DNA of 64,000 nt from JAGLCW01 sp964427915 (GCA_964427915.1 CAYRWA010000061.1:6198-70197), one strand, 5' to 3'; positions 53,136 to 63,572 are shown, numbered from the stretch's first letter. Program-made: numbers and translations. The notes: generated from the letters alone by a model not told the origin.

Positions 53136-56100
53136 TTACTCAAGATTGCCCATGAAAACTTTTACAAAGTGGTCTTTTTTATCAGTAAGGAGGGGTATCC
53201 GATTGCTTTTTGTCGGAAAACCATCCATTGTTATTAATCGTACACCCTTTTGAACCCCCTCGGGATTTAAAACGGTGATTTTATATTTTGTATCCTGGTA
53301 GACATACTCTATGGAATACTCCTTCCAACTTGACGGGATACATGGATTGAGAATAATTTCTTCACTTTGCTTTTGAAAGCCCAGGATGTATTCAAGCCCT
53401 GCTCGATACAACCAAGAAGCGGAGCCCGTATACCATGTCCAACCTCCGCGGCCCGTATTAGGGGGTTGACTATAGACATCTGCAGCCACTACGTATGGTT
53501 CGGTTTTGTACGTTGAGTAATCTTGTATGTTGCTAGTGTGGTGAATAGGATTTAACATGGAAAATATCTCCCATGCTTTATTACCAAGCCCCATTTTTGT
53601 AAATGCTATCAAAACCCATACTGCTGCATGTGTATACTGTCCGCCATTTTCACGAACACCTGGTATGTATCCTTTGATATAGCCTGGTTCAGCCTCGTCT
53701 TTGTCAAAGGGAGGAAAGAGTAGTGTGACAATACCATCTTCTCGTAGTACAAGATGATCCTCTACAGACTGCATTGCTTGAGCTGCTCTTTTTGGATCTG
53801 CAGCGCCAGATAATACTGCCCAGCTTTGTGCAATCGAGTCAATTTTACACTCCTTGTTCAAGATGGAACCTAAAGTCATTCCATTATCAAAATATGCTCT
53901 TCGATACCAGTTGCCATCCCAGGCATGTTTTTCAATCGCTTCTTGAATAGAATCCATGATTCGTTTATATTTATTGGCTTTTCGGTCATCTTTCATTTCT
54001 ACACACAATGGAATAAAAAGATCGAGAACGGAGTATAAAAACCAACCAAGCCAAACACTTTCGCCCTTGCCCTTATTCCCTACAGCATTCATTCCATCAT
54101 TCCAATCCCCAGTACCCATCAGTGGTAAATTGTGTTCTCCAAACTGAAGAGATACTTCGATTGCCCGTAGGCAGTGTTCAAACAGAGTAGAAGTTTCTTG
54201 TGATTGGTTTGGTTTTTCATAGCGTTCTTCTTCATGTTCTTCCAAAGGAAGAGACTCTAAATAGGGGATTTCTTCGTGTAGGATTTCCATATCACCTGTT
54301 ATTCGTATATATTCTGCTGTTGCATAAGGAAGCCACAATCGATCGTCTGTAATACGTGTTCGAGTCCCTTTCCCAGAAGGTTCATGCCACCAATGTTGCA
54401 CATCACCCTCAATAAACTGACGGTGTGCATGTTTAACAATCTGCAACCGACAAAGAGAAGGATTGATGTGAGCGATAGAAATGCAATCTTGCAATTGATC
54501 ACGAAACCCAAAAGCCCCACCTGATTGGTAGAAAGCAGATCTAGCCCACAATCTGCAGGATATTATCTGATAGGGAAGCCAGCCATTTATCATGAAATCC
54601 ATAGTTTCATCAGGTGTTTGGGCTTGAATCTTGTGAGTCGTATCTTTCCAATACTCTTGTACCTCTGTGAGTGTATCTTTTGTTTTCTTTATCCTTCTAT
54701 ATCGCTGAGATAGACGAGATGCTTCTTTTTTAGTAGACCCCATGCCCAATACAAAAACGAAATCCTTTGTTTCCTCTGGTTCTAACTGAATTGAACCTTG
54801 TATAGCCGCGCATGGATCAAATCCAACACCTACACAACCAGAGAGTTCTTTTTGCAAAAGACTTTCTGGTTCTTCCAGAGAACCAGATCCAAAAAACTCT
54901 TTTCTATTTCCCATTATGCTTACGTTGTCAAGAGACGTGGTCAGAAATGCAACATGACCTGGAAAATCCTCGTTGTATGGATTCTCAATCCATACATTGC
55001 AAGGGCTGCCCTTTGTTGTACGAATATGAAGAGCTGTATCTTGGTCTGTAACGCCCAACACAGGACGAATATAATTGGTTATCCTCAAATTCTTCCTTCG
55101 TGTTGTATCGTTTTGCAATGTAACAAGACAAATTTTCGCATTTGCGTTCAAGGGAATAAATTGAATACACTTCTGTCGAACACCATGACTGCTATGCTCA
55201 AAAATAGAGTACCCAAATCCATGAGTAATTCGATAGGGGACATTTTGGCGAATAGGCAGTGGAGTCATCGACCATAATTCTCCTGTATCTTCATCGCGAA
55301 GATAAAGAATGTCTCCAGGAGGATCGGATACTACATCATTGGACCAGGGTGTTAATTTGTTTTCACGACTGTTTCCAAACCAGGTATAAGCAGAACCCAG
55401 ATCCGACACAATACATCCAAAATTCGGATTGGCAATAACATTACTCCAAGGTGCAGGAGTACAATAATCATGGCGTAATATGATTTGATACTCAGTTCCA
55501 TCTTCATTGAAACCTCCTAGCCCGTTAAAACATCGTAACGATTTCGTTTCAAAATCCAAGGAAGAAGCAGAAGCTGGTGCTGAATAAGGAACCATTTTCA
55601 TGGGTGTTTGGTGATCAGGAATAGAAATTTGATCTTCAATAGATCGCACATCACTCTTTAAAACGATTCGTGCTGTTGCAAAGAGAAGTGGCAAATCCTC
55701 GGGAAGAACCGAATGGATATCTAAAATAAAAATATCTTTTCGTTCTTTCGACGTTTGAGCAGTTTGCCTTGAAGAAACGATATCCGATACAAGTCGTTTA
55801 AGAGGGAGATGATAACTCACTTCTTCATCCACTAGTAGCACTAAATCTACTTTTAAATCCATCAAAAGCCAGTACTCATAAGCCTGTAAGATATCGTACA
55901 AAATATTCATGGGTTCATCTTTTTTCAAATACACTAACACAATTGGTTTATCACCAGATATTCCATATCGCCACAAAGCAGATTGTCCTTTTTTATTAGC
56001 CATAATCTTCTCTGCATACTGTTTTTTAGTAGGGCTTATCATAACAATGTGTGATGCCATATTTTGATACAACTCTACTTCTTTGGCATCTAAGCTTAAG

Positions 56101-59100
56101 TAATCAGTTTCAACATGACTTCTTGTTAGAGCCAACTGAAAGGCAGATTCAACTTCATCTGTTGTCGCATAGCGTTGAATCTTTGAAAGAACGGATTCGC
56201 GACTAGATCCAACAATAGTAATGAAGGATACAGTGGTTTCTTTCAATGGTTCGAGCTCAATCAATGTTCGCAAGCTCATTACAGGATCCAAAACAGCGCC
56301 TACAGAATTCGACAAAAAATGACCTTTCTCAATGGAAACTGGATTTTTCACACTATGTCCCCGTCCAATCATTTTCATGCGATCAGTTTCGTACTGAACA
56401 TCTCCAACAGCATTCTTTGAAGCGACCACAGAGTGAGCCAACCAACTACCTTTGTCAGTTTCTAGCCTAGGTCTGCGGGTGGCAAGAATGCAATGCAAAT
56501 CGGGGCGTGCTTCTGTTTTTACAAACAAATTGCTAAAACATGGATGGGCAATATCGTCAGAATGTTTTGTTAAAACAACTTCATAATAGCTTGTGATTTC
56601 CAAAAGACATTTTTCTTTTCCTGTATTTCGAAATGTTAGGCGACGTATTTCCACGGGCTCTCCGCTGGTAACAACAACCTCAGTTTGCGTTTCAATAGTA
56701 CCATCCACTCTTTTGTAAAGAGCTTTATCCGACGTGAATACTACTTGATAGTCCGTGGGTTTCTTCTTTAATGGTGAATATGTGGCTGACCAACACTTGT
56801 TTGTATTGACGTTTCGTATATAGAAAAACATACCGCAAGAATCCAATGATACATCTTCTCGCCATCTCGTAACAGACATCATCTTTGTTTGACTGTATCC
56901 TGTTCCCTTATCAGTTAACATAATGGAATAGCTGCCATTGGATAACAAGTGAACCTTAGGAAGAACAGGATTGGGAGAGTCAAATACGCGAACAGGAGTA
57001 CTTCGATGAGAAACAATCTTATCATCTGGTTCATAGCTCTTTTTTGCATCCTTTGTAAGGACAAAACTTGCTGGGCTTTTTTCTTGCAACAAAAGTGAGG
57101 CTGAATCCATAGAAGGGTCAAGATGAAATCTCTTTTGCATGGTATTTTCGTGTAAGAAGTTTGCAAGAGCAACTAGGCTCATGCCTTGATGATGAGACAT
57201 ATACGTCTTGACAATTTTCCGCTTGTTTCCAAATGTCAATCGTTGCGGAGTATAATCAGCTGCCTCATAAAAACCGTAAGCACCTTCCAGACCTGCATTT
57301 TTTAATGATTCTAAGTTGTCTAAAGCACTTTTTGGATCAACCATTAAAGCTAAAAAAGTTGCATATGGAGTGACTACAGCATCTTTCATTAAACCACGCT
57401 TCAAACCCAACCAAGGAATACCTATAGCCTTGTATTGATAGTCATGGTTTTTGTCCAGGGAATGAAAAGCAGATTCAGAAGCACCCCAAGGCATTTTTCG
57501 TTGCGCGGCATACTTCTTTTGGCAATGAATAGCAAAAAAGTAGCTTTCATCTAGCAAAGTATGTTTGTATTTCTTCATTATAAGGCAAGGCATAAGATAT
57601 TCAAACATGGTTCCTGTCCAAGAAACCAAGCCCTTGTATCCATCCACTGTCGTAAGTGTTCTATCGAGCCTAAACCAATGTGTAGAGGGGACAATGCCTT
57701 TAGCTATGCAAGCATAACTTGTTTGTCTAGCTTCTGATGCCATGAGATCATAAAAAGAATTGGTGCGTTTTTGCGACTCTACTACATACCCTATGGAAAA
57801 CAGTTGTTTACGTTTGGAATACAAAGGTTTAAAATCCATTGCATCGGCAATTGTATCGATTCTTTTTAGAATGCTTTGATAGTGTGACAAGTAATTGTTA
57901 GTTCTCTGGATACTTAACCGAAGGCTTTCTTTTACTGAAGAAAGCCATGCAAAACCTTCTTGTAATTCACTAGGTTCTTCTTTTTGAAGAAGCATCTCGA
58001 TGATCTCAATTTGACGAATAGATGCTTCATAAAAAGCCGGTAAATCGATAAACGAATGATTTGTTTCAAGTGTTTGACGCAGCTTGTTAACAAGAGAAAC
58101 AATGGCAGGGGATACTTTGGATTCGCGAAGATCTAAAGGTATTTTCTTAAACAAACTCATGGTTGGATAGAATTCATGAAACTCTTGGTACAGTGCATCT
58201 ACCATCCCTTTAACCTTCGATTTCCAAGGATTGTCTTTCATTTGATTAAATGCAGGATAATTATTCAGCTGATCAATAACTGATTGCCATGATCCAAGAT
58301 TAATGGGTTCTGCAACAGGAAATGTAAAACACAGCATCATGTCTTTGTTGCATTCTACTCCTTCTTCGCCAGCACATAGTAAAGTATCACGAATCCCCTG
58401 CAAAAGATTAATTTCAAGAAGTGGCTTGTGTAAATATTCTTTCAAACCTTCCCGTAGAGTAATTAAGTACGTCAATAAATTGCCACTATCCACTGTTGAA
58501 ATATAGGTGGGTCGTAAAGATTGTAGTGTCCGAGTATCAATCCAATTAGGAAGGTGTCCATTCCATGTATCAATTGTCTCCATTGTGGAAATGGTTTTTT
58601 CTATGCGATCAATCATGGCCGTTGTTGGAATAAATCCAAAATCTCTTGCTGACAAAACGGAAAGAAGACCTAGTCCAATGTTGGTTGGGCTTGTTCGATA
58701 GGCAAGTCCCCTAGGAGGATCTGTCTGGTAATTATCTGGTGGCAAGTAATGGTTTTTTTCATTCATAAACTCTTCAAAAAATCTCCACGTCTTCCGCGCA
58801 ATGATTCGTAATTCTTGTTGCTTCTGTTTAGGCATACAAATAGTCTCCTCTATATGATCCTTGCTAACCCAATAGCCCACAAAGGGAGCTGTTATCCATA
58901 AAAACCCCAAACTCATTGCAACGAACTCCAAGGAAGGCTCAAAAAAGAAGGCTACACCACTAAGAATAATGGCTAAAACAGGACACACACTTAAGGAGGT
59001 AAGGTAACGACATACGGTATTTGTCTGGTACTTTTCAACAATGGCAGCAGCTGTCCATTGTAGTGTATTCCTTTTTGTAATATAGACTCGTGCTATTGTT

Positions 59101-61904
59101 AGGCTAATAGCGTGCAACACAAGAATGGCATAATAGGGCAATAAGATAAGTTGCAATAGCGATTGTAAAAACGTTGCTCTTAGACCTGAAATTTCAGGCA
59201 TATAGCTCCTATATTTTCTCTTCCAAAAAGTCGTACTAAAACCTTGCTCCAACAATTGGATAAAAAAGGGGATAAAGATTGATAGAAATGCTACTATCAA
59301 TCCCACATACCAGCGTTCTGCTAGAATAGAGAAGGAAGAAAACAATACGAGAAGAAGAGTTGGAGTAATCAAACTTCGTCGTAAATTGTCAAACATTTTC
59401 CATTTGGAAAGCGTTGATAAAGGATTGCGAATAATTTGACCATTTCGATTGCGTATTCGCCTCCAAAGAAATGGAAGAAGTTGCCAATCCCCACGAATCC
59501 ATCGATGTACTCTAGATGCATAGGACAAAAGACTAGAAGGGTAGGAATCCATAAAACGTAAATCCGTTACTAGTCCAGTGCGTACGAAGGATCCCTCTAA
59601 CAAATCGTGGCTGAGTACTGCATTGTCCGGCAAAGCCATTTTCAATACTTTTTGAAATACCTTCAAATCATAAATGCCTTTGCCGGTATAAATTCCCTCA
59701 CCAAAAAGATCCTGATACACATTAGAAATTGCACTTGCATAAGGATCAATGCCTCGTTGGCCAGTAAATATTTCAGAAAATAAGGATTTGTTTGCACTTT
59801 CCGTTGTAAAATCAATGCGTGGTTGCATGATTGTGTAACCATCAGTGACAATACCTCTTTTTTCATCAATAGAAGGTTGATGCAAAGGATGCGCCATGGT
59901 TGCAATCAGTTTCTTGGCAGTACCTGGGGGTAAAATAGTGTCGCTGTCAAGGGTAATGATATACTTAACATCAGAAAAGGGAAGATTCTTGCAAGACATG
60001 TGAGAAAAACTAGTTTGTTTGGAACTCAATACTAAATCATTGAATTCAATGAGTGCTCCTCGTTTTCTCTCCCAACCAATCCATATATTGTTTTTCTTAT
60101 TGTATTGACTCTTTCGATGAAAGAAATAAAAAACATCATGATCTTTTTCTTGGCAATACTTCTGATTTAACTCTTCTACGCCCCGCAATGCTTCTTGCAC
60201 TATTTTTTCTGCATCTTTGACTTGAGGTTGTATTGCATCTTTGTAGGAACCAAGTAAAGCAAAATACAAATGGTACTCTCGGTTGGATAAGTAGTGTTTT
60301 TCCATCTTTTGTAGTAGTTCGTGAACAGATTCAACATCCGGCAGTAAAGACGGTATTACAACGATGGTGCTTAAAGAAAGAGGAATCCCTTCTTCAAGAG
60401 ACAACCTGGGAAACACTGTTGGAGGTAACAGCTTGCAAATAAACCAATGCAAGGTGTGAATCACAATTTCAGAGATAGGTACCCACAAAATCAAACTCAT
60501 GAAAAGTACTTCTAAAATGGGGTAGGGCGAAAAACCCAATGGAATTCCATAGAACAATGCAAGCCCTGTCAATACTAAAGTCAACGAAGTAATAAGTAAG
60601 ATATAACACAATGTAATCAAGGGAAGATTCTTTTTTTGGGGAAGGTGTCTTTTCGTACCTTTTTGTCTTTTTACCAATTCCCTCTTCCCATCCCCTATAA
60701 TATAGTATCCAACATGATTCTTTTTTTGACTGTTCGATTCTTTCTTGTTTGGGTCTTGCCAGTTCATAGTAGCAGATTCTGCTAGTTCGACAGCTTCTTT
60801 GGCAAGATGAATTTCAGAAACATGCAATTGAATTGCAGCTTCTTCAAGAATAGACCTGTACCGATAACGAGTAGCAACATCCATGGCAGGATACGTTCCA
60901 TCTGGGTCCTGCCGAAGAATTTTATCAACAACGCTTATGGAATCAAATAGGACAGACCAATCAAAGGTAGAAAAGTGTCGCAAACTTGTCACACAATTTC
61001 CCATTGAAACAGTATGGAGTGATTGCATACTGTGAACTTTTCTAGCAACATCTTCTGTCGTTGTACCCAATTTTGAAAGACGATCATTCATTTCTTGCAG
61101 AATGGTGATATAACTTCGACCAGATCGTCGTAAATGATAAAATAAGTGTTCAATAAAAAGTGGGTTTGTACCATCAATAGCAGCTAAGCTTTCCTTGAAA
61201 TACCGCATGCCTTTGCTTGTGTCAATAACATCATTGTCCATCCAGTCTTCAAAAACTTCATCGGCCTTATACCATTGCTGTTGTGTATTCTGAATTTTCT
61301 CACACAAATTACGAATTGTTTCAATAAGAGCAAGCTTCAGAAATACTGGTAGTGCCCATATTTCTCGATCAAACAGGACGCTATGGGATTGATACGATTC
61401 AATATAGTGTGTAAGAGTATCTTCAGTCACCTGACCGTCTGTGTGAGTGACCAATTCCATAGAAATAGCAAATATTCTGGCATACCCCTGAAACTGGCCA
61501 GATTTGATAATTGGTAGACGTCGATAGTGTTTTTTGACAAAATCCCTTCGGATCTGTTTCGTCTGTTCTTCGATCATATAAAAATTATCAAGTAGCCACT
61601 CAGCTGCGGGGGGTACTGATTTTTTTGCTCGACCATCTCGATTTAAAGAATTGTACACCGATAAAATATAATCATAATTGGCTTTCATGCGAGGAATGGG
61701 ATGGTGCAATGTAGTCTTTTGGAAAGATACAGAATGTTCAATTGCGTTCTTCTTTGCATACTCCCACAGTTCTTCACTCGATAAAACGACGTCCCGAATA
61801 TACAACTTTTGTGTACTACGAGCTCTTCGAATAATATATTGCAAGAGAAAGCCACTAATCAAAAGAAGGGCAAAAATTCCAATTGTTACCAAATCAAACT
61901 GCAT
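53136..61904 (-). CDS. NdvB-like cyclic beta-glucan synthase / GH94 phosphorylase fusion
   Basis: 2922 aa, the usual size for NdvB-type proteins. One N-terminal helix and a soluble region (to about 430) precede paired helices. A membrane glycosyltransferase domain follows (about 640-860) with LDSDT as DxD, HDLLEGSFVRTG and HRWIRGDW as the QxxRW-like motif, then further helices (to about 1060). A glycoamylase-like domain comes next (about 1290-1570). The C-terminus is a GH94-type region with two sugar-binding beta domains and a helical barrel whose catalytic Asp is in GTGDWNDGMN. In relatives these parts make and size cyclic beta-1,2-glucan. Product here inferred. It is probably followed in the same message by the ABC genes. 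Confidence 0.9.
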   Translation of the reverse strand: MQFDLVTIGIFALLLISGFLLQYIIRRARSTQKLYIRDVVLSSEELWEYAKKNAIEHSVSFQKTTLHHPIPRMKANYDYILSVYNSLNRDGRAKKSVPPAAEWLLDNFYMIEEQTKQIRRDFVKKHYRRLPIIKSGQFQGYARIFAISMELVTHTDGQVTEDTLTHYIESYQSHSVLFDREIWALPVFLKLALIETIRNLCEKIQNTQQQWYKADEVFEDWMDNDVIDTSKGMRYFKESLAAIDGTNPLFIEHLFYHLRRSGRSYITILQEMNDRLSKLGTTTEDVARKVHSMQSLHTVSMGNCVTSLRHFSTFDWSVLFDSISVVDKILRQDPDGTYPAMDVATRYRYRSILEEAAIQLHVSEIHLAKEAVELAESATMNWQDPNKKESNSQKKNHVGYYIIGDGKRELVKRQKGTKRHLPQKKNLPLITLCYILLITSLTLVLTGLALFYGIPLGFSPYPILEVLFMSLILWVPISEIVIHTLHWFICKLLPPTVFPRLSLEEGIPLSLSTIVVIPSLLPDVESVHELLQKMEKHYLSNREYHLYFALLGSYKDAIQPQVKDAEKIVQEALRGVEELNQKYCQEKDHDVFYFFHRKSQYNKKNNIWIGWERKRGALIEFNDLVLSSKQTSFSHMSCKNLPFSDVKYIITLDSDTILPPGTAKKLIATMAHPLHQPSIDEKRGIVTDGYTIMQPRIDFTTESANKSLFSEIFTGQRGIDPYASAISNVYQDLFGEGIYTGKGIYDLKVFQKVLKMALPDNAVLSHDLLEGSFVRTGLVTDLRFMDSYPSSLLSYASRVHRWIRGDWQLLPFLWRRIRNRNGQIIRNPLSTLSKWKMFDNLRRSLITPTLLLVLFSSFSILAERWYVGLIVAFLSIFIPFFIQLLEQGFSTTFWKRKYRSYMPEISGLRATFLQSLLQLILLPYYAILVLHAISLTIARVYITKRNTLQWTAAAIVEKYQTNTVCRYLTSLSVCPVLAIILSGVAFFFEPSLEFVAMSLGFLWITAPFVGYWVSKDHIEETICMPKQKQQELRIIARKTWRFFEEFMNEKNHYLPPDNYQTDPPRGLAYRTSPTNIGLGLLSVLSARDFGFIPTTAMIDRIEKTISTMETIDTWNGHLPNWIDTRTLQSLRPTYISTVDSGNLLTYLITLREGLKEYLHKPLLEINLLQGIRDTLLCAGEEGVECNKDMMLCFTFPVAEPINLGSWQSVIDQLNNYPAFNQMKDNPWKSKVKGMVDALYQEFHEFYPTMSLFKKIPLDLRESKVSPAIVSLVNKLRQTLETNHSFIDLPAFYEASIRQIEIIEMLLQKEEPSELQEGFAWLSSVKESLRLSIQRTNNYLSHYQSILKRIDTIADAMDFKPLYSKRKQLFSIGYVVESQKRTNSFYDLMASEARQTSYACIAKGIVPSTHWFRLDRTLTTVDGYKGLVSWTGTMFEYLMPCLIMKKYKHTLLDESYFFAIHCQKKYAAQRKMPWGASESAFHSLDKNHDYQYKAIGIPWLGLKRGLMKDAVVTPYATFLALMVDPKSALDNLESLKNAGLEGAYGFYEAADYTPQRLTFGNKRKIVKTYMSHHQGMSLVALANFLHENTMQKRFHLDPSMDSASLLLQEKSPASFVLTKDAKKSYEPDDKIVSHRSTPVRVFDSPNPVLPKVHLLSNGSYSIMLTDKGTGYSQTKMMSVTRWREDVSLDSCGMFFYIRNVNTNKCWSATYSPLKKKPTDYQVVFTSDKALYKRVDGTIETQTEVVVTSGEPVEIRRLTFRNTGKEKCLLEITSYYEVVLTKHSDDIAHPCFSNLFVKTEARPDLHCILATRRPRLETDKGSWLAHSVVASKNAVGDVQYETDRMKMIGRGHSVKNPVSIEKGHFLSNSVGAVLDPVMSLRTLIELEPLKETTVSFITIVGSSRESVLSKIQRYATTDEVESAFQLALTRSHVETDYLSLDAKEVELYQNMASHIVMISPTKKQYAEKIMANKKGQSALWRYGISGDKPIVLVYLKKDEPMNILYDILQAYEYWLLMDLKVDLVLLVDEEVSYHLPLKRLVSDIVSSRQTAQTSKERKDIFILDIHSVLPEDLPLLFATARIVLKSDVRSIEDQISIPDHQTPMKMVPYSAPASASSLDFETKSLRCFNGLGGFNEDGTEYQIILRHDYCTPAPWSNVIANPNFGCIVSDLGSAYTWFGNSRENKLTPWSNDVVSDPPGDILYLRDEDTGELWSMTPLPIRQNVPYRITHGFGYSIFEHSSHGVRQKCIQFIPLNANAKICLVTLQNDTTRRKNLRITNYIRPVLGVTDQDTALHIRTTKGSPCNVWIENPYNEDFPGHVAFLTTSLDNVSIMGNRKEFFGSGSLEEPESLLQKELSGCVGVGFDPCAAIQGSIQLEPEETKDFVFVLGMGSTKKEASRLSQRYRRIKKTKDTLTEVQEYWKDTTHKIQAQTPDETMDFMINGWLPYQIISCRLWARSAFYQSGGAFGFRDQLQDCISIAHINPSLCRLQIVKHAHRQFIEGDVQHWWHEPSGKGTRTRITDDRLWLPYATAEYIRITGDMEILHEEIPYLESLPLEEHEEERYEKPNQSQETSTLFEHCLRAIEVSLQFGEHNLPLMGTGDWNDGMNAVGNKGKGESVWLGWFLYSVLDLFIPLCVEMKDDRKANKYKRIMDSIQEAIEKHAWDGNWYRRAYFDNGMTLGSILNKECKIDSIAQSWAVLSGAADPKRAAQAMQSVEDHLVLREDGIVTLLFPPFDKDEAEPGYIKGYIPGVRENGGQYTHAAVWVLIAFTKMGLGNKAWEIFSMLNPIHHTSNIQDYSTYKTEPYVVAADVYSQPPNTGRGGWTWYTGSASWLYRAGLEYILGFQKQSEEIILNPCIPSSWKEYSIEYVYQDTKYKITVLNPEGVQKGVRLITMDGFPTKSNRIPLLTDKKDHFVKVFMGNLE

Positions 61905-62003
61905 TCAACATCCTATCTATATTGTTAAAACATACAATAAAACAAGTATCCGATGCTACAAAATTGTACCACATAGAATCTGTGGCGAACTTCACTGGTA
62001 TCA

Positions 62004-62464
62004 TTAGATACCCAATTGTTTGCTACGAATTTTCAAATCTTCTAAATCCATTGGCTCATCAAATGTTTTCATAGCCATATTCAACACCATTTTTCCATGT
62101 TTTCGAATGGCCTTTCTTTGAGATTCAGTATGAACACATTTTTCAATGGTGATTAATGCCTCCAACAATCGGATAACAACCGAGGACCAAATTGAGACGA
62201 AGCAAGAGTGAGTGCAACTAAGGTAATAGAAAAAACAGTTCCAGCTACTCCTATCATAGCGCCTGCAATAGTTGTCAGAATACTGCGCGCAGAATCCGGA
62301 CTACTAATAAAAATGTACCGCGACAACCCTTTTTGTGAAAATGAAACCAATGTATCAATTCGAAGAGAAATAATAGCTACCAATATGAACAAGAGAATAA
62401 TCAATACAGGAATAAACCAAAAGGAAGTTTTTATTTCGCTCCATCGAACTTCTACTTTCTTCAG
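62004..62464 (-). pseudogene. DUF2254 membrane protein gene with internal deletion
   Basis: The N-terminal part (62464-62153) reads WSEIKTSFWFIPVL, SSPDSARSILTTIAG and VFSITLVALTLASSQFGPRLL, the start of DUF2254, then runs into a stop after 15 odd residues. A second frame (62171-62004) encodes RLLEALITIEKCVHTESQRKAIRKHGKM to a stop, matching the expected C-terminus. Roughly the middle two thirds of a family member of about 400 aa is missing. Both sides of the junction encode R-L-L (CGGTTGTTA, CGATTGTTG), suggesting deletion between short repeats. The start would be CTG (62464) or ATT after GGAG; no ATG exists. Confidence 0.75.
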
Positions 62465-62588
62465 TCGAATCTCCTTTCGATATCATCAGCTCTTGTCAAA
62501 AACTTTTTTCAGGACGACATTATGTTCTAACTATATTGTAACATAAGCTCCAAAAACATGCTTTGGAAGAATATAAAAGCAAAACTGG

Positions 62589-62594
62589 TATACT
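62589..62594 (+). promoter_or_regulatory. Orphan -10 element (TATACT) in leaderless configuration
   Basis: Six nt plus one base before the ATG at 62602. It matches the other leaderless starts but leads only into a 22-codon frame (62602-62670) that runs into the 3' end of the VanZ gene. Confidence 0.35.
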
Positions 62595-62628
62595 TCGAAG
62601 AATGACAAAGTACCCCCTTTACAAACTA

Positions 62629-63081
62629 TTACCCATTGCTTTTATGGATACCCTTACACAGAAAAGTTAATCCAATGCCGCACGTGCTGCCGATACTATC
62701 AAGTAGAACATCGGACCATTGAGCACCTCGCCCGGGTACAAATGCTTGGTGAAATTCGTCGAACATTGCATACAATACACAAGCCAAAACAACACGTACC
62801 CATATCTTTTTCCCGGTCCCCTTTTTTTCCTCAAGAGCCTGGGTAAAGAAGATACCTAGCACAAAATAGAGAAAGAAATGGGCCATTTTTCGCAAGGGGG
62901 AGTGGATATCGGTTGTTTGCATTTCCAAATCAGGACAAATTTTCTCTACAATTTGAACAATCCAAACAGCAGTATCAGAGCTTAAAGCTTTGGAATCAAC
63001 AGCGGGTTGTCCCGATAAAAAAAAGATGAGTAGCATCCAAAGCACTACAAGTATCCATCGTACAGTTTTTTTCTTCTTCAT
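62629..63081 (-). CDS. VanZ-like membrane protein
   Basis: 150 aa from the ATG at 63081; an upstream extension in frame would cross the promoter. Four helices. The conserved pieces are FFLSGQP near the N-terminus, SPLRKMAHFFLYFVLG, and DEFHQAFVPGRGAQWSDVLLDSIGS near the C-terminus, all typical of the VanZ family. The function of stand-alone VanZ proteins is not settled. No glycopeptide-resistance genes are nearby. It lacks a Shine-Dalgarno, consistent with leaderless initiation. Confidence 0.85.
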   Translation of the reverse strand: MKKKKTVRWILVVLWMLLIFFLSGQPAVDSKALSSDTAVWIVQIVEKICPDLEMQTTDIHSPLRKMAHFFLYFVLGIFFTQALEEKKGTGKKIWVRVVLACVLYAMFDEFHQAFVPGRGAQWSDVLLDSIGSTCGIGLTFLCKGIHKSNG

Positions 63082-63087
63082 ATAGTC

Positions 63088-63093
63088 ATTGTA
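63088..63093 (-). promoter_or_regulatory. -10 element (TACAAT), predicted leaderless start of the VanZ-like gene
   Basis: On the minus strand a T-tract and GG precede the hexamer. Six nt follow before the ATG at 63081, so +1 coincides with the start codon. Confidence 0.55.
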
Positions 63094-63208
63094 CCAAAAA
63101 AAGATGGAATTCGATGATGGGGGGATACACGGCCTTCGTGTTAGCAAGTCAATTCATGCTATAATACTTCTAGTATTTTCATGGACCAAATGAATACCAG
63201 GAGTGAAA

Positions 63209-63572
63209 ATGATCGAAGTACAGCATTTACGAAAGCAATTTAAAGTATATGAGCGAAAAGAAAGATTGCGAGATGCTTTCTCCTCTTTCTTTTTTCCAAA
63301 ATGGAAATGGGTACATGCTTTAGAAGATGTCTCGTTCAATATCAATCCTGGGGAAATTATTGGCTATATTGGTCCCAACGGAGCTGGCAAATCCACTACT
63401 CTCAAAATAATGAGCGGGATTCTTCTTCCCACTTCTGGTACCTGCAAAGTGATGGGAATGATTCCCTGGAAAAACCGCATTGAGTATGTCCGCCAGATTG
63501 GGGTTGTTTTTGGACAGCGTTCACAGCATTGAAGAAATCATTGCGCAGGTATACACAGAGTATGAAATATAG
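63209..63572 (+). pseudogene. ABC transporter ATPase gene with internal deletion
   Basis: The ATG at 63209 with AGGAG 5 nt upstream begins a normal ABC-2-type ATPase of the COG4586 kind: ALEDVSFNINPGE, Walker A GPNGAGKST, and VRQIGVVFGQRSQ. It meets TGA at 63530, exactly where the family continues toward its signature motif. In a second frame, IEEIIAQVYTEYEI and a stop at 63570-63572 reproduce a normal C-terminal end. Signature motif, Walker B and switch His are gone, roughly 200 residues. The downstream permease is intact as far as seen. Confidence 0.75.
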
